Assembly: GCA_016703225.1 (NCBI GenBank)
Contig: JADJCM010000001.1
Span: 806,001-870,000, forward strand
Direction of reading: 5' to 3'
Source: Lysobacterales bacterium
Lineage (GTDB): Bacteria; Pseudomonadota; Gammaproteobacteria; Xanthomonadales; Ahniellaceae
Length of the DNA stretch: 64,000 nucleotides
Shown: piece by piece, positions 25,817-34,571 of the stretch
Numbering within the stretch: the first letter of the stretch is position 1
Layout of the letters: the number at the start of each line of letters is the position of its first letter
Made by a program: the position numbers and the translations under genes
Notes under the pieces: model-generated
What the model was told of the DNA's origin: nothing
Seen by the model: only the letters and a program-made list of their open reading frames with translations
The model's database searches: none

Positions 25817-27262
25817 ATGGCGATCCCGATGACTCCCGCGGCCCTCGATGCTGCGCTGGCCGAGGCCACGCAACTGCGCGCGAGCTGGCAGCTCGATGCC
25901 GCCGAGGATGCTTATCGCGCGCTGCTGCCGATCGAGCCGCTGCGTCCGCGTCTGCTCACCGAGATCGCGATCACGCTCGCGCACCAGGGCCTCGGGGCCG
26001 AGGCGCTGGCAGCAGTCGAAGAAGCCGAACGCCTGGCCCCGGACGACGCCACCGTCGCGCAGAATCGACTGATCCTGGAGAAACTGCGCGAACCCGAAGA
26101 CCCGGAGCAGTTTCTCGCGCTGCATCGCCGCTACGGCGAACGCTTCGTCGCCACCCGCGGTGAGCTGTGCCGGCGAATGCCGCCGCGCCAGCCAGGGCCA
26201 CTGCGCATCGCCTACCTCGGTGTCGACGCGCACACCGCGCTCGCCCGCTTCGTGCCGATGCTGGCGACGCACCACGACCGCACCCGCTTCCATGCTGCGT
26301 TCTTCTACGGTGCCAGCGACGAGGCCACGATCGGCGAAGCGCGCCGCCGCTTGCCGCAGGTCGCGCATGTGTCGGTGCGCGACCTTGATCCGCACCGCCT
26401 AGCGGTTTCGCTCGCGCACGGCGGCGTCGACATCGCCGTCGATCTGATCGGTCACGGCCACGGCTGCGTGCTCGAAGCACTCGCCTGGCGACCGGCGCCG
26501 CTGCAGGTCACCTGGCTCGATTACGTCGCCACCACCGGCGTCGCCGCCATCACTGCGCGCCTCTGCGACCGCTGGACCGATCCGCCCGACGCGACGGCGT
26601 GGTGCAGCGAGCAGGCGCTGCGCCTTGACCTGCCGCAGTGGTGTGCGCAGGCACCGCAACCGGCTCCGGCACGGCGCAGCGGCGGCGCACCGGGGCCATT
26701 GCTCGGCATCGTCAATGCCACCAACAAGGCATCGCCGCGCTTGTACCGGGTTGCCGCGCGCGTGCTGTCCGAGGTCGCCGAGGCGCGCCTGCGCGTGATC
26801 GGCGTCGCCGGCGAGCGCGCCCGCAATGCCGCGCGCGCACACTTCGACGAGGCACTGCAACCGCGCATCGACTGGGTCGATCGGGTATCCGAAGCCGACT
26901 ACCACGCGCTCGTCGCCGGCATCGATGTCGCGCTCGATCCGCTGGTGTTCAGCGGCGCGACCACCACCCTCGACTGCCTGCACGGCGGCCTGCCCGTGCT
27001 CACCTGCCCCGGACAGTTGCCGCACACGCGCTCGAGTTACGCGATCCTGGCGCACCTCGGTCTCGACGAACTGATCGCTGCCGACGACGAGGATCTGGTC
27101 GCACGCGCCGCCGCATTGCTGCGTGATCAACCGCGCCGCCGCGCACTATCGGCACGTCTGCCGGCACTGGTCGCGAACTCCTCGCTGACCGATCCGGCGC
27201 GCTTCATGCCGGCACTCGAAACGGCGCTGCTCGACGCCTACCAGCGCGCCACCGTGGCGTGA
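25817..27262 (+). CDS. O-GlcNAc transferase-like (SPINDLY/GT41) glycosyltransferase
   Basis: 481 residues. The N-terminal ~120 residues form two or three TPR-like helices. The remainder matches the GT41 catalytic region: LRIAYLGVD, DIAVDLIGHGHG, APLQVTWLDYVATTGV, and the nucleotide-sugar site VFSGATTTLDCLHGGLPVLT. Bacterial members glycosylate proteins, or their targets are not known. It starts 8 bp after ubiB and its stop overlaps the truC GTG, so it is within a long transcript, although functionally unrelated. Confidence 0.8.
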   Translation: MAIPMTPAALDAALAEATQLRASWQLDAAEDAYRALLPIEPLRPRLLTEIAITLAHQGLGAEALAAVEEAERLAPDDATVAQNRLILEKLREPEDPEQFLALHRRYGERFVATRGELCRRMPPRQPGPLRIAYLGVDAHTALARFVPMLATHHDRTRFHAAFFYGASDEATIGEARRRLPQVAHVSVRDLDPHRLAVSLAHGGVDIAVDLIGHGHGCVLEALAWRPAPLQVTWLDYVATTGVAAITARLCDRWTDPPDATAWCSEQALRLDLPQWCAQAPQPAPARRSGGAPGPLLGIVNATNKASPRLYRVAARVLSEVAEARLRVIGVAGERARNAARAHFDEALQPRIDWVDRVSEADYHALVAGIDVALDPLVFSGATTTLDCLHGGLPVLTCPGQLPHTRSSYAILAHLGLDELIAADDEDLVARAAALLRDQPRRRALSARLPALVANSSLTDPARFMPALETALLDAYQRATVA

Positions 27263-28011
27263 GCGAGACCGCGCCGCTGTCGCTGTTGCACGTCGACGAG
27301 GAGCTGCTGGTCGTGGCCAAGCCGGCGCGATTGCTGGCACATGCCAGCCGCATCGCCGCCGACGTCGATGACGATCTGCTCGACCAGTTGCGTCGCCAAT
27401 TCGGCGACACGGTGAACCTGGTGCATCGCCTCGACCGCGCCACCAGTGGTCTGGTGCTGGCCGCACGCACGCGCGAGAGCGCCAGTGATCTCGGCAAGCA
27501 GTTCATGGCGCGCACCATCGAGAAGCGCTACCTCGCGGTCTGCCGCGGCTGGCCGGACGAGAGTGGTGAGATCGACTATCCGCTTGGCGACGTGCGCCCG
27601 AACTCGCCGCGCAAGCCGGCGCTGACGCGCTATCGCCGGCTCGCCACCGTCGAGGTGCCGATCGCGCTCGGCAGGTATCCACAGCAACGCTATGCACTCA
27701 TGGCGGTCGATCCCGAGAGCGGCCGCCACCGCCAGATCCGCAAGCACTTCCACCACATCTCGCATCATCTGATCGGCGACACCAGCCATGGTCGCACTGA
27801 GCACAACCGTCTGTTTCAGCGCGAATGGCAGGTCAGCCGCCTGCTGCTGCATGCGCAGCAGCTTGCGTTCACGCATCCGGCGAGCGGCGAACGCCTCGTC
27901 TTCAGCGCTCCGCTCGACGACGAGTTCCAGCGCGTGCTCGATGCCTTCGGCTGGAGCGACTACCATCGCCATACCCCGGCTTGCGGAGTTCCGCGATGGT
28001 TCGCTCAGTGA
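27259..28011 (+). CDS. truC: tRNA pseudouridine synthase C
   Basis: 250 residues, GTG start overlapping the upstream stop. RluA-family marks: LVVAKPARLLAH, catalytic Asp in HRLDRATSGLVLAA near residue 58, EKRYLAVCRGW and SGRHRQIRKHFHHI. The GDTSHGRTEHNRLF segment and the overall length are typical for TruC, which modifies U65 of tRNA. It runs into the SRPBCC-domain gene with a 16-bp overlap. Confidence 0.87.
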   Translation: MSETAPLSLLHVDEELLVVAKPARLLAHASRIAADVDDDLLDQLRRQFGDTVNLVHRLDRATSGLVLAARTRESASDLGKQFMARTIEKRYLAVCRGWPDESGEIDYPLGDVRPNSPRKPALTRYRRLATVEVPIALGRYPQQRYALMAVDPESGRHRQIRKHFHHISHHLIGDTSHGRTEHNRLFQREWQVSRLLLHAQQLAFTHPASGERLVFSAPLDDEFQRVLDAFGWSDYHRHTPACGVPRWFAQ

Positions 28012-28529
28012 TTGTCGGATGGGCACTGGTTGCGTGCAGTGCCGCATGGGCCAAGGTTGACGACGTCAGCGCGACCGGTTTCAAGGTCAGCCACGAGGTC
28101 GCGCTCAAGGTGCGTCCGGCTCGGGTGTGGCGGTCGCTGGAGCGCATCGAGCAGTGGTGGGACCCGGAGCACACCTGGTCCGGTGATGCCGGCAACCTGC
28201 GCCTGAAGCCCGAAGCCGGTGGCTGCTTCTGCGAGCGCTGGGGCGGGCAGAGCGTGGAGCACGCACGCGTGATCTGGGCGCACCCAGGGGCGCGACTGCG
28301 GATGCTCGGTGCACTCGGGCCGCTGCAGGAATGGGGTGCGAGTGGCGTCGCCGAATTCGTGATCGAGCCGCGCGCGGGCGGCAGCACGCTGCGCTTCAGC
28401 TACACCGTCAGCGGCGATGCCCGCTTCCAGTTCGACCAGGTCGCGCCGGTCGTGGACCGGGTGCTCGGTACCCAGGTCGAGCGTCTGGTGCGCCACGCCG
28501 AGACCGGGTCGCCGGTACCGGGTCGCTGA
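27996..28529 (+). CDS. Secreted SRPBCC (START/Bet v1-like) domain protein
   Basis: 177 residues with a signal peptide (SVIVGWALVACSAAWA). The body has the SRPBCC pattern: a first strand VSHEVALKVRPARVWRSLERIEQWWDPEHTW, central beta strands with GGCFCERWGG and HARVIWAHPGARLRM, and a final long helix (FQFDQVAPVVDRVLGTQVERL). This fold binds hydrophobic ligands. Its 3' end overlaps the convergent rluE-like gene by about 120 bp. Confidence 0.75.
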   Translation: MVRSVIVGWALVACSAAWAKVDDVSATGFKVSHEVALKVRPARVWRSLERIEQWWDPEHTWSGDAGNLRLKPEAGGCFCERWGGQSVEHARVIWAHPGARLRMLGALGPLQEWGASGVAEFVIEPRAGGSTLRFSYTVSGDARFQFDQVAPVVDRVLGTQVERLVRHAETGSPVPGR

Positions 28530-29052
28530 GGCGGTAGCGACCGGGTTCGATTTCGCCAAGCGCGAACTCGCCGCTGGCGATGCGGATCAGACGCAGCGTT
28601 GGCAAACCGACGGCGGCGGTCATGCGTCGCACCTGGCGGTTGCGCCCTTCGCTGATTGAAAGCTCCAGCCAGGCATCGGGAATGGCCTTGCGCACGCGGA
28701 TTGGCGGATCGCGCGGCCACAACGATGCCGGGGCTTCGATGCGACGCGCCTCGGCCGGACGTGTCGGACCATCGTTCAACATCACGCCGCGGCGCAGCGC
28801 CTCGAGCTGCTCGTCGCGCGGATCGCCCTCGACCTGCACCCAGTAGGTCTTGCGATGCGCATGCTTCGGATCGGTGAGCCGATGCGCCAGCGCGCCGTCG
28901 TCGGTGAGCACGAGCAGGCCTTCGGAATCGCGGTCGAGGCGCCCGGCGGCATAGACGCCGGGCACGTCGATGAAATCGGCCAGGGTCCGACGGCCCTGCC
29001 CGTCGCTGAACTGGCAGAGCACGTCATAGGGCTTGTTGAACAGGACGATCAA
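28408..29052 (-). CDS. rluE: 23S rRNA pseudouridine synthase, RluE/RsuA family
   Basis: A TTG start at 29052 overlaps the stop of the upstream methyltransferase (TTGA) and gives 214 residues beginning IVLFNKPYDVLCQF, the RluE/RsuA opening. The catalytic Asp is in AAGRLDRDSEGLLVLT near residue 40; ISEGRNRQVRRMTAAVGLPTLRLIR is the conserved C-terminal core. The last ~45 residues, rich in Arg, Pro and Gly, extend beyond the usual end and lie over the convergent SRPBCC gene. RluE is preferred to RluB or RsuA because there is no S4 domain. Confidence 0.82.
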   Translation of the reverse strand: MIVLFNKPYDVLCQFSDGQGRRTLADFIDVPGVYAAGRLDRDSEGLLVLTDDGALAHRLTDPKHAHRKTYWVQVEGDPRDEQLEALRRGVMLNDGPTRPAEARRIEAPASLWPRDPPIRVRKAIPDAWLELSISEGRNRQVRRMTAAVGLPTLRLIRIASGEFALGEIEPGRYRLSDPVPATRSRRGAPDARPGYRAPGPRPARPGRTGSGHRR

Positions 29053-29975
29053 TCGCCGGTCGCAGGTGCCGCAGGTTCCGCCGGCGCCTCGCCGTCGGCG
29101 CCCTCGCTCGGCTTGCGGAAGCGCAGGGTCATGCGGTCGGACTCGCCGATCGCGGCGTACTTCTCGCGATCGACTTCCTTGAGCGCGAAGCTCGGCGGCA
29201 GCGTCCACACGCCTTCCGGGTGATCCTTGGTGTCCTTAGGATTGGCATTGGCCTCGCTCTTCTCCTCGAGCACGAAGCCGGCCGCGGTGGCCAACCCGAT
29301 CACATAGTCCTCGGTCAGATAGCCGCTTTCCTTGGTCGCCTCGAGCGTGGTGCCCGGGTTCGCGCGGTGTTCGACCACGCCAAGCACGCCGCCTGGCTTG
29401 AGCACCGCGAAGAACGCCTTGAAGTAGTCGCCGTCGTTTCCGGCCATGGTCCAGTTGTGCACGTTGCGGAAGGTGACCACGGCGTCGGCCGAGTTCGTTT
29501 CACCAAAGCTCGGCGCCTTGGTGTCGAAAGCGTGCAACTGAACCCGGTCGAAGACCGCAGCGTTGGCTGCGAACTTGTCGGCCAGCGCCTGGTTGGACTT
29601 CTTGTAGTACTCGGACGCATCCGCCGCCGAGGTGTCCCAGATCGCCGCGACCAGCTTGCCGGCATCACGCAGGTAGGGCGCGAGGATCTCGGTGTACCAG
29701 CCGCCGCCGGGGGTGATCTCGATCACCGTCATGCTCGGGTGGAGGCCGAAGAACGCCAGCGTCTCGCGCGGATGACGATACGGATCGCGCGCCTTGTTCT
29801 CGTCCGAACGATGGCTGCCGGCGAGGATGGCGTCGAACGGATCGGCCACCGGTTCCGCAACCGTGGGCGCGGGCGCGGGCGCCACCACCGGCTCGGTGCT
29901 GGTCACCGGTTCGGGTGCCCCGCCACAGGCGGCAAGAGCGAGCAACAGGGCCGAGGACAACAGGGCGGTGCGCAT
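29049..29975 (-). CDS. Periplasmic methyltransferase-like lipoprotein
   Basis: 308 residues. A lipoprotein signal (LLALAAC, Cys near residue 17) is followed by an Ala/Pro/Val linker, so the protein should be membrane anchored outside the cytoplasm, odd for a SAM-dependent fold. The Rossmann core is visible (MTVIEITPGGGWYTEILAPYL, DAVVTFRNVHNW, FAVLKPGGVLGVVEHR). Such exported class I methyltransferase-like proteins are common in proteobacteria and have no known substrate. Translationally coupled to the rluE-like gene. Confidence 0.8.
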   Translation of the reverse strand: MRTALLSSALLLALAACGGAPEPVTSTEPVVAPAPAPTVAEPVADPFDAILAGSHRSDENKARDPYRHPRETLAFFGLHPSMTVIEITPGGGWYTEILAPYLRDAGKLVAAIWDTSAADASEYYKKSNQALADKFAANAAVFDRVQLHAFDTKAPSFGETNSADAVVTFRNVHNWTMAGNDGDYFKAFFAVLKPGGVLGVVEHRANPGTTLEATKESGYLTEDYVIGLATAAGFVLEEKSEANANPKDTKDHPEGVWTLPPSFALKEVDREKYAAIGESDRMTLRFRKPSEGADGEAPAEPAAPATGD

Positions 29976-30125
29976 GGGCGTTCTCTCCGTGGGAAAGCGC
30001 GCAGGGTATCAGCGTCCCGCCACCACTCCGAAGGGCATCCCCGGAGCGCGCCGGCTTTGACGGCACAGCGACCACGGGTCGGCACGGCAGGGACTATTGA
30101 TCCGGCCAAGTGAAGTTTGAAGTTT

Positions 30126-30881
30126 TCAAGCGGCATATTTTACGCGCGGATCCTGGAAATAGCTGCGCACGCGCTCGGGTGATTTTTCGAGTCTCTCCAT
30201 GTGCTCGGTCGCGGCGGCTTTCAGCCGTGCCTTGGTGCGTGCCGGGACTTTCGAGCCGATGTGGTGCTTGAGATCGGCGTTGAGTCGTTCTTCGGGATTC
30301 AGTTCCGGGCTGTAGCTCGGCAGGTAGAACAGTTCGATCTGCTCTGCGCGTTCGGCGACCCACGCTTTGACCAGCTTGCTGTGATGCACGCGCAAGTTGT
30401 CGAGAATCAGAAACACCTTGCGCGTCGTGTCCTTGATCAGCGCGCCGAGAAACTCGATCAATCGATCTGCGTCGAATGCATCGTCGATGATCATCCAGCG
30501 CGTCTTGCCCTGGTTGGTCACGGTCGCAATCATCGACAGCTTCTGGCGCGTACCGCCGACGGCGTAAGCCACCGGCGTCTTGCCTGCCGGCGCGTAACTG
30601 CGACCACGCACATCGGTGTTGACCAATGCGGTTTCGTCGCCCCAATGAATCTCTGCGCCTTCGGCTTTCGCGCGTCGCTCGACCTCCGGATACTGCTCGT
30701 CGAGCCACGCCTGCACCGCTTCCGGGCGCTGTTCGTAGGCCTTCTTGATCGGATTCTGCGGCTTGAAGCCCCAGCGCAGAAGGTAATTGCCGACCCCGCG
30801 CACCGACAGCGTGATGCCGAGTTCGCGCTCGATCAACTGCATCACCGCTGATCGCGTCCACAGCGCCCAATCCATCTTCAA
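30126..30881 (-). pseudogene. IS630-family transposase, N-terminally truncated
   Basis: 251 residues of an IS630 DDE transposase: GDETALVNTDVRGRSYAPAG (first Asp), FLILDNLRVHHSKLVKAW (second Asp) and LPSYSPELNPEERLNADLK (Glu). The frame upstream of the first Met is closed by a TAG after two codons, and the N-terminal helix-turn-helix (about 90 residues) is missing. The element is therefore a remnant that starts the accessory island up to 33.9 kb. Terminal inverted repeats are not recognised. Confidence 0.85.
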
Positions 30882-30917
30882 CTATATTCGTGCCGCGTCA
30901 ATAGATACGATTTTCAG

Positions 30918-31802
30918 ATGTCGGAAGAACAGATATCGTTGCCGCTCTTGCCTCTCTCATCGGAACATCTTGTGAGTAATCTGGCCGTTCGATTCGGGGC
31001 GATCGCATGTGTTGTCGCCCTGATCTCAGCATTCTCAACTCCCTCCGAAGCGAAGCCGAAGAAGCCACCACGCGGCACGGTCGTCAGCGTGACGGACGAG
31101 AAGCCCGACCTGGTCGTTCGAATCGAATCGCGGATTCGGGCAAAGGAGTTCGTGGGCGAGTTCGCTGACTCCATGCTGGAGCAGGTGATGTTCCTCGCCT
31201 GGCCGGGCGATATTGCTATCGAGTACCGAGTTAATGCGTCGGGCCGCGAGTGGTATCTGTTTCTTCTGGAGATGAAACGATACGGAAAGCACACCACCAC
31301 ATCCCCGCGCACCAAGTACAACGAGCCGTGCCGTACGACGTACCGTCAATACTTCGCGATTGATTCGACCCGCAAGCAGATCGAGCCTTACACCTACCAA
31401 GTCACCGAACAAATCTGCGGCGAAACGGTGACAAAGCGCGATGGAAAGTGGTTTGAGCCGCTCCGCATCTTGTTGCCAGGACGCTTCCAAATGGGAAATC
31501 GGTCGGACCTGCCTGCATTGCCGAAGCCGGCGCCTGTTGCGTCAGTTGCACCTCCGCCGGCAATTCCTCAGCCGACGGAAGCAGAATTGGCCCCGTTGAA
31601 GCGACGCATTGGCACCAAGCTGTGCAGAGACCGCGAGTCCATGACGTTCATCGGCTACACGGAAGCGGTGAGCCCTGATCTCGATCGCATTCAGATTCGC
31701 GTAGTGGCGCAGACCTTCGGCCCGCCCAAGCATTACCCGGTTCGGGACTATCGCCCCGAAATCATCTGGGACGCCCCCATCAACTGGCGCCTCTGCGACT
31801 GA
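30918..31802 (+). CDS. Secreted protein of unknown function
   Basis: 294 residues. A hydrophobic segment (FGAIACVVALISAFSTPSEA) after ~25 residues looks like a signal or anchor. The body is mixed alpha/beta with four scattered Cys and a Pro-rich linker (KPAPVASVAPPPAIPQP) at residues ~205-225 that separates two regions. No family is recognised. It begins 37 bp from the broken end of the IS630 remnant and is followed after ~190 bp by the ATPase/HNH pair, so it may be part of the same island rather than of the pair. Confidence 0.55.
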   Translation: MSEEQISLPLLPLSSEHLVSNLAVRFGAIACVVALISAFSTPSEAKPKKPPRGTVVSVTDEKPDLVVRIESRIRAKEFVGEFADSMLEQVMFLAWPGDIAIEYRVNASGREWYLFLLEMKRYGKHTTTSPRTKYNEPCRTTYRQYFAIDSTRKQIEPYTYQVTEQICGETVTKRDGKWFEPLRILLPGRFQMGNRSDLPALPKPAPVASVAPPPAIPQPTEAELAPLKRRIGTKLCRDRESMTFIGYTEAVSPDLDRIQIRVVAQTFGPPKHYPVRDYRPEIIWDAPINWRLCD

Positions 31803-31994
31803 GCGGCGCAGGTTTGACCGAACCTTGACATCGCCCTGACAGCCTTGACCCATCTCAGGCTCGGACACACACTCCGGCGTCGCCTGCACGACCGTCGAGT
31901 TCTGGACGATGTGCTCCGGTCTTTAGTTTCATTCTGCCGCCAGACCAGTCTTCGGACTCAGTGGCTTCGCCAGCAACAACCAGAGTCTCCAGAC

Positions 31995-33260
31995 ATGCTG
32001 AAGTACCTGCATCTCAAGAACGTTGGACTGGCTCCCGATCTGCGAGTCGAGTGGGCGTCGCGGCTCAACCTGATTACCGGCGACAATGGACTGGGCAAGA
32101 GCTTTCTGCTCGATCTGGCATGGTGGGCACTGACGCGCACTTGGGCCGGCGCAGCGGCCTTGCCACCATTGTCGGCCAAGAATCCGCAGATCGAGTATGT
32201 CGTTCAGGGCAGGGCTGGAGAGGCCAAGCCAGTCGTTTCAAAGTTCCGTCGGAGCGACGAGACCTGGCCGGTCGATGCCAAGCGCCCGCCCATGCCAGGC
32301 ATTGTGGTCTACATCCGCATCGACGGCGGCTTCTCGGTCTGGGATCCGGCGCGCAACTACTGGCGCAACGACCCTGGCCGCCCTGCTGCATATCACTTCG
32401 CGACCAGCGATGTCTGGGAAGGGCTCGACGTAGGTGGGCAGCGCGTTTGCGAAGGCCTCGAACGCGACTGGATCAACTGGCAGGAAGGCCGCAAGCCTCA
32501 GTTCAAGGCGTTGGAGGAGGTACTGCGCGAATTGTCGCCCATCGCAGAGACGTTGCGCGCCGGCCCGCCGCAACGTCTGTTCATCGGCGAAGGTCGCGAT
32601 CGCCCCACCCTGCTGATTGGCGGCCAGACGGTGCCGGTAGCGTTGGCCTCGGCCGGTGTTCGCCGCATACTCGCTCTGGCCTATTTTCTTGTTTGGGCGT
32701 GGCACGAGCACCGCGTGGCGGCGGAACTGCTGGGCAAGAAGCCTGAGTCACGCGTCGTGATCCTTTTCGACGAACCGGAGACCCACCTGCATCCGCGCTG
32801 GCAACGCACGATCGTGCCCAGTGTCCTGGCTGCGGTTGACGCGCTATGGGGCCGATCCGAAGCCCCGCCGCAGATGCTCCTTGCATCGCATGCACCGCTG
32901 GTTGCGGCGTCTCTGGAGCCGTTGTTCGACAGCCTCCAAGATGACGTGGTGCGACTGGAGATTCAGGGCGGTGTGGTGACGATCGAACAGGGCGCCTGGG
33001 CGCCGCAAGGAGACGCCGCGAACTGGCTGGTGTCCGAGACTTTCGGGTTGGAGCAGGCGCGCTCGCTGGATGCCGAGCGGGCCATCGAAGCTGCCGAAGC
33101 CTTCATGCGAGGGGACCAGGGCGCGCTACCGAAGGGACTCGATTCCAAAGCCGCCATCCACAAGGCGCTTGCGCGCCTGCTGCCCGCGCACGACCACTTT
33201 TGGCCGCGCTGGATCGTTTCGACACAGCAATTACCCGGCAAGCTGGGGACAGGTCGATGA
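31995..33260 (+). CDS. AAA/ABC-type ATPase of a putative Septu-like defence pair (PtuA-like)
   Basis: The ORF is open from 31845; the ATG at 31995 (MLKYLHLKNVGLAP) fits the first strand of SMC-like ATPases. It encodes 421 residues. Walker A is TGDNGLGKSFLLD near residue 32, the ABC signature-like region is near VALASAGVRRIL, Walker B is VVILFDEPETHLHPRW near residue 255 and the switch His is in LLASHAPLVAASL. No TOPRIM domain follows, so this is not an OLD nuclease. The stop overlaps the start of an HNH gene (ATGA), the arrangement of PtuA-PtuB. The intergenic 31803-31994 has no gene. Confidence 0.75.
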   Translation: MLKYLHLKNVGLAPDLRVEWASRLNLITGDNGLGKSFLLDLAWWALTRTWAGAAALPPLSAKNPQIEYVVQGRAGEAKPVVSKFRRSDETWPVDAKRPPMPGIVVYIRIDGGFSVWDPARNYWRNDPGRPAAYHFATSDVWEGLDVGGQRVCEGLERDWINWQEGRKPQFKALEEVLRELSPIAETLRAGPPQRLFIGEGRDRPTLLIGGQTVPVALASAGVRRILALAYFLVWAWHEHRVAAELLGKKPESRVVILFDEPETHLHPRWQRTIVPSVLAAVDALWGRSEAPPQMLLASHAPLVAASLEPLFDSLQDDVVRLEIQGGVVTIEQGAWAPQGDAANWLVSETFGLEQARSLDAERAIEAAEAFMRGDQGALPKGLDSKAAIHKALARLLPAHDHFWPRWIVSTQQLPGKLGTGR

Positions 33261-33823
33261 TCCGCGCGCCAAGGATTCCGGAGCCGACAAACTTCGATGT
33301 CAGAGTTCGCCGACCAGGCAAGAAATGGCTGGTGGCGAACCCGACGGCGAAGCGACCCCGAGCGCTTTGGGCACCCTACACGCCGACGCTTCAAGCCGGG
33401 TACGGCGGGCTTTGCGGATACGCTGCGATGGTGGACTTCACCGGTGGCACGATCGATCACTTCCTTGGCATCAAGAATCATCGGAAGTTGGCGTACGAGT
33501 GGAGCAACTATCGCTTCGCCTCGGCCACGATGAACTCAAGAAAGCGCGCTCAGGACGACCGCGTGCTGGACCCCGAGGAAGTGCGTGCTGGCTGGTTCGA
33601 GATTTTGCTGCCATCGCTGCAGATGCGGATGACCGAGAGGGTGCCGGCGCGCCTGCGCTCGAAGGCCGCCCACACGCTGGATCGATTGGGACTGGCCGAT
33701 GGAGAGCGGGTCATTCGTTGGCGGCGAGGCTGGTACGAGATGTACCAACTCGATCGTTTGTCGATCGATGGGCTTCGCGAGGTGGCGCCTCTGATCGCCG
33801 ACGCGGTCGAGCGGAGCCGTTGA
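33257..33823 (+). CDS. HNH nuclease-like protein (PtuB-like), partner of the ATPase
   Basis: 188 residues. The segment from about residue 50 to 95 reads as an HNH core: GYGGLCGYAAMVDF, then TIDHFLGIKNHRKLAYEWSN, then YRFASATMNSRKR, matching the IDHFxPxxxxxxLAYxWxNYxLxxxxxNxxK pattern of PtuB-like nucleases (Asp-His, Asn, Asn). The CxxC pairs that often flank this motif are reduced to a single Cys. The C-terminal ~80 residues are helical. Coupled to the ATPase by a 4-bp overlap. Defence role inferred from gene pairing and motifs, not demonstrated. Confidence 0.7.
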   Translation: MIRAPRIPEPTNFDVRVRRPGKKWLVANPTAKRPRALWAPYTPTLQAGYGGLCGYAAMVDFTGGTIDHFLGIKNHRKLAYEWSNYRFASATMNSRKRAQDDRVLDPEEVRAGWFEILLPSLQMRMTERVPARLRSKAAHTLDRLGLADGERVIRWRRGWYEMYQLDRLSIDGLREVAPLIADAVERSR

Positions 33824-33869
33824 TCAACCCGGTCACCGGTTGATCGGGCCACGGGGTCGGGCCGAGAGA

Positions 33870-33893
33870 TCGGGCCACGAGTGGCCCTCCTAC
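33870..33893. repeat. Short REP-like palindrome
   Basis: The perfect arms GGGCCAC and GTGGCCC (33872-33887) around GA, followed by CTCCTAC. This differs from the GTAGGAGCGACC family but has the same TCCTAC edge. It marks the boundary between the HNH gene and tesA. Confidence 0.5.
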
Positions 33894-33905
33894 AGGGGAT
33901 CGCGA

Positions 33906-34529
33906 TCAGCGCAGCAGCGGCTTGAGCGCAGCGAGCACATGGTCGCGCAACGCCGACTGGGCTTCGGCGATGGGGCGCAGGTTGTCATCCATGAAGTTGC
34001 CGCGGTCGTCGGAAATCGGGTCGAGCAGGAAGGGCAACAGCGCGGTGCGGTGTTCACGCGCGAGCTCGACATACATCAGGCGGAACTGGGTGGTGTAGTC
34101 GGGGCCGTAGTTGGGCGGCAGTTCCATGCCGATCAGCATGACCTTCGCCTTGCGCGCCTGCGCGGCCAGGATGATGCGCGTCAAGTTCTGCCGCGCGAGA
34201 TCGAGCGGCAGGCCGCGCAGGCCGTCGTTGGCGCCGAGTTCGATGATCACAATCTCGGGTTGCTGTTCGGCCAGCACCGCCTCGATGCGCGCCGCGCCGC
34301 CGGCGGTGGTCTCGCCGCTGATGCTGGCATTGGCGACGCGCCAGCCGGACTTCTGCAGCTTGGCGTCGAGCAAGTGCACCCAGCCCTGCTGCGGCGCCAG
34401 GTTGTAGGCGGCCGAGAGCGAGTCGCCGAACACCAGCACGCGCCGCGGCTCGGCGGCCGTGGCCCAGCCCGCGTACAGCAGCGCGACCATGACGAAAGCT
34501 TGAATTGTATTCTGCAAGACTGACCGCAT
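33906..34529 (-). CDS. tesA: TesA-type SGNH esterase with catalytic His replaced
   Basis: The ATG at 34529 gives 207 residues with a signal peptide (AFVMVALLYAGWATAA). SGNH blocks are present: LVFGDSLSAAYN (Ser), SGETTAGG (Gly), IELGANDGLRG (Asn). In the last block TesA enzymes have Asp-x-x-His (DDGIHP in E. coli); here it reads MDDNLRPIAEAQ, so the His of the triad is Arg (CGC instead of CAC). The protein may be inactive, or the base may be an error. The gene is divergent from the ABC ATPase gene, the classic tesA/ybbA neighbourhood; the function would be periplasmic thioesterase/lysophospholipase. Confidence 0.88.
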   Translation of the reverse strand: MRSVLQNTIQAFVMVALLYAGWATAAEPRRVLVFGDSLSAAYNLAPQQGWVHLLDAKLQKSGWRVANASISGETTAGGAARIEAVLAEQQPEIVIIELGANDGLRGLPLDLARQNLTRIILAAQARKAKVMLIGMELPPNYGPDYTTQFRLMYVELAREHRTALLPFLLDPISDDRGNFMDDNLRPIAEAQSALRDHVLAALKPLLR

Positions 34530-34571
34530 GCTGATCGTTCCCGTGTCTGTGCCCGTTGCCGGAGTGAGTGG

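Noticed and set aside
30094..30870. Second open frame over the IS630 remnant
   Set aside because: It is a shadow frame without DDE motifs; the DDE motifs lie in the 30126-30881 frame.
31995..33260. OLD-family nuclease
   Set aside because: The ATPase part is similar, but no TOPRIM domain follows Walker B and the nuclease is a separate HNH gene.
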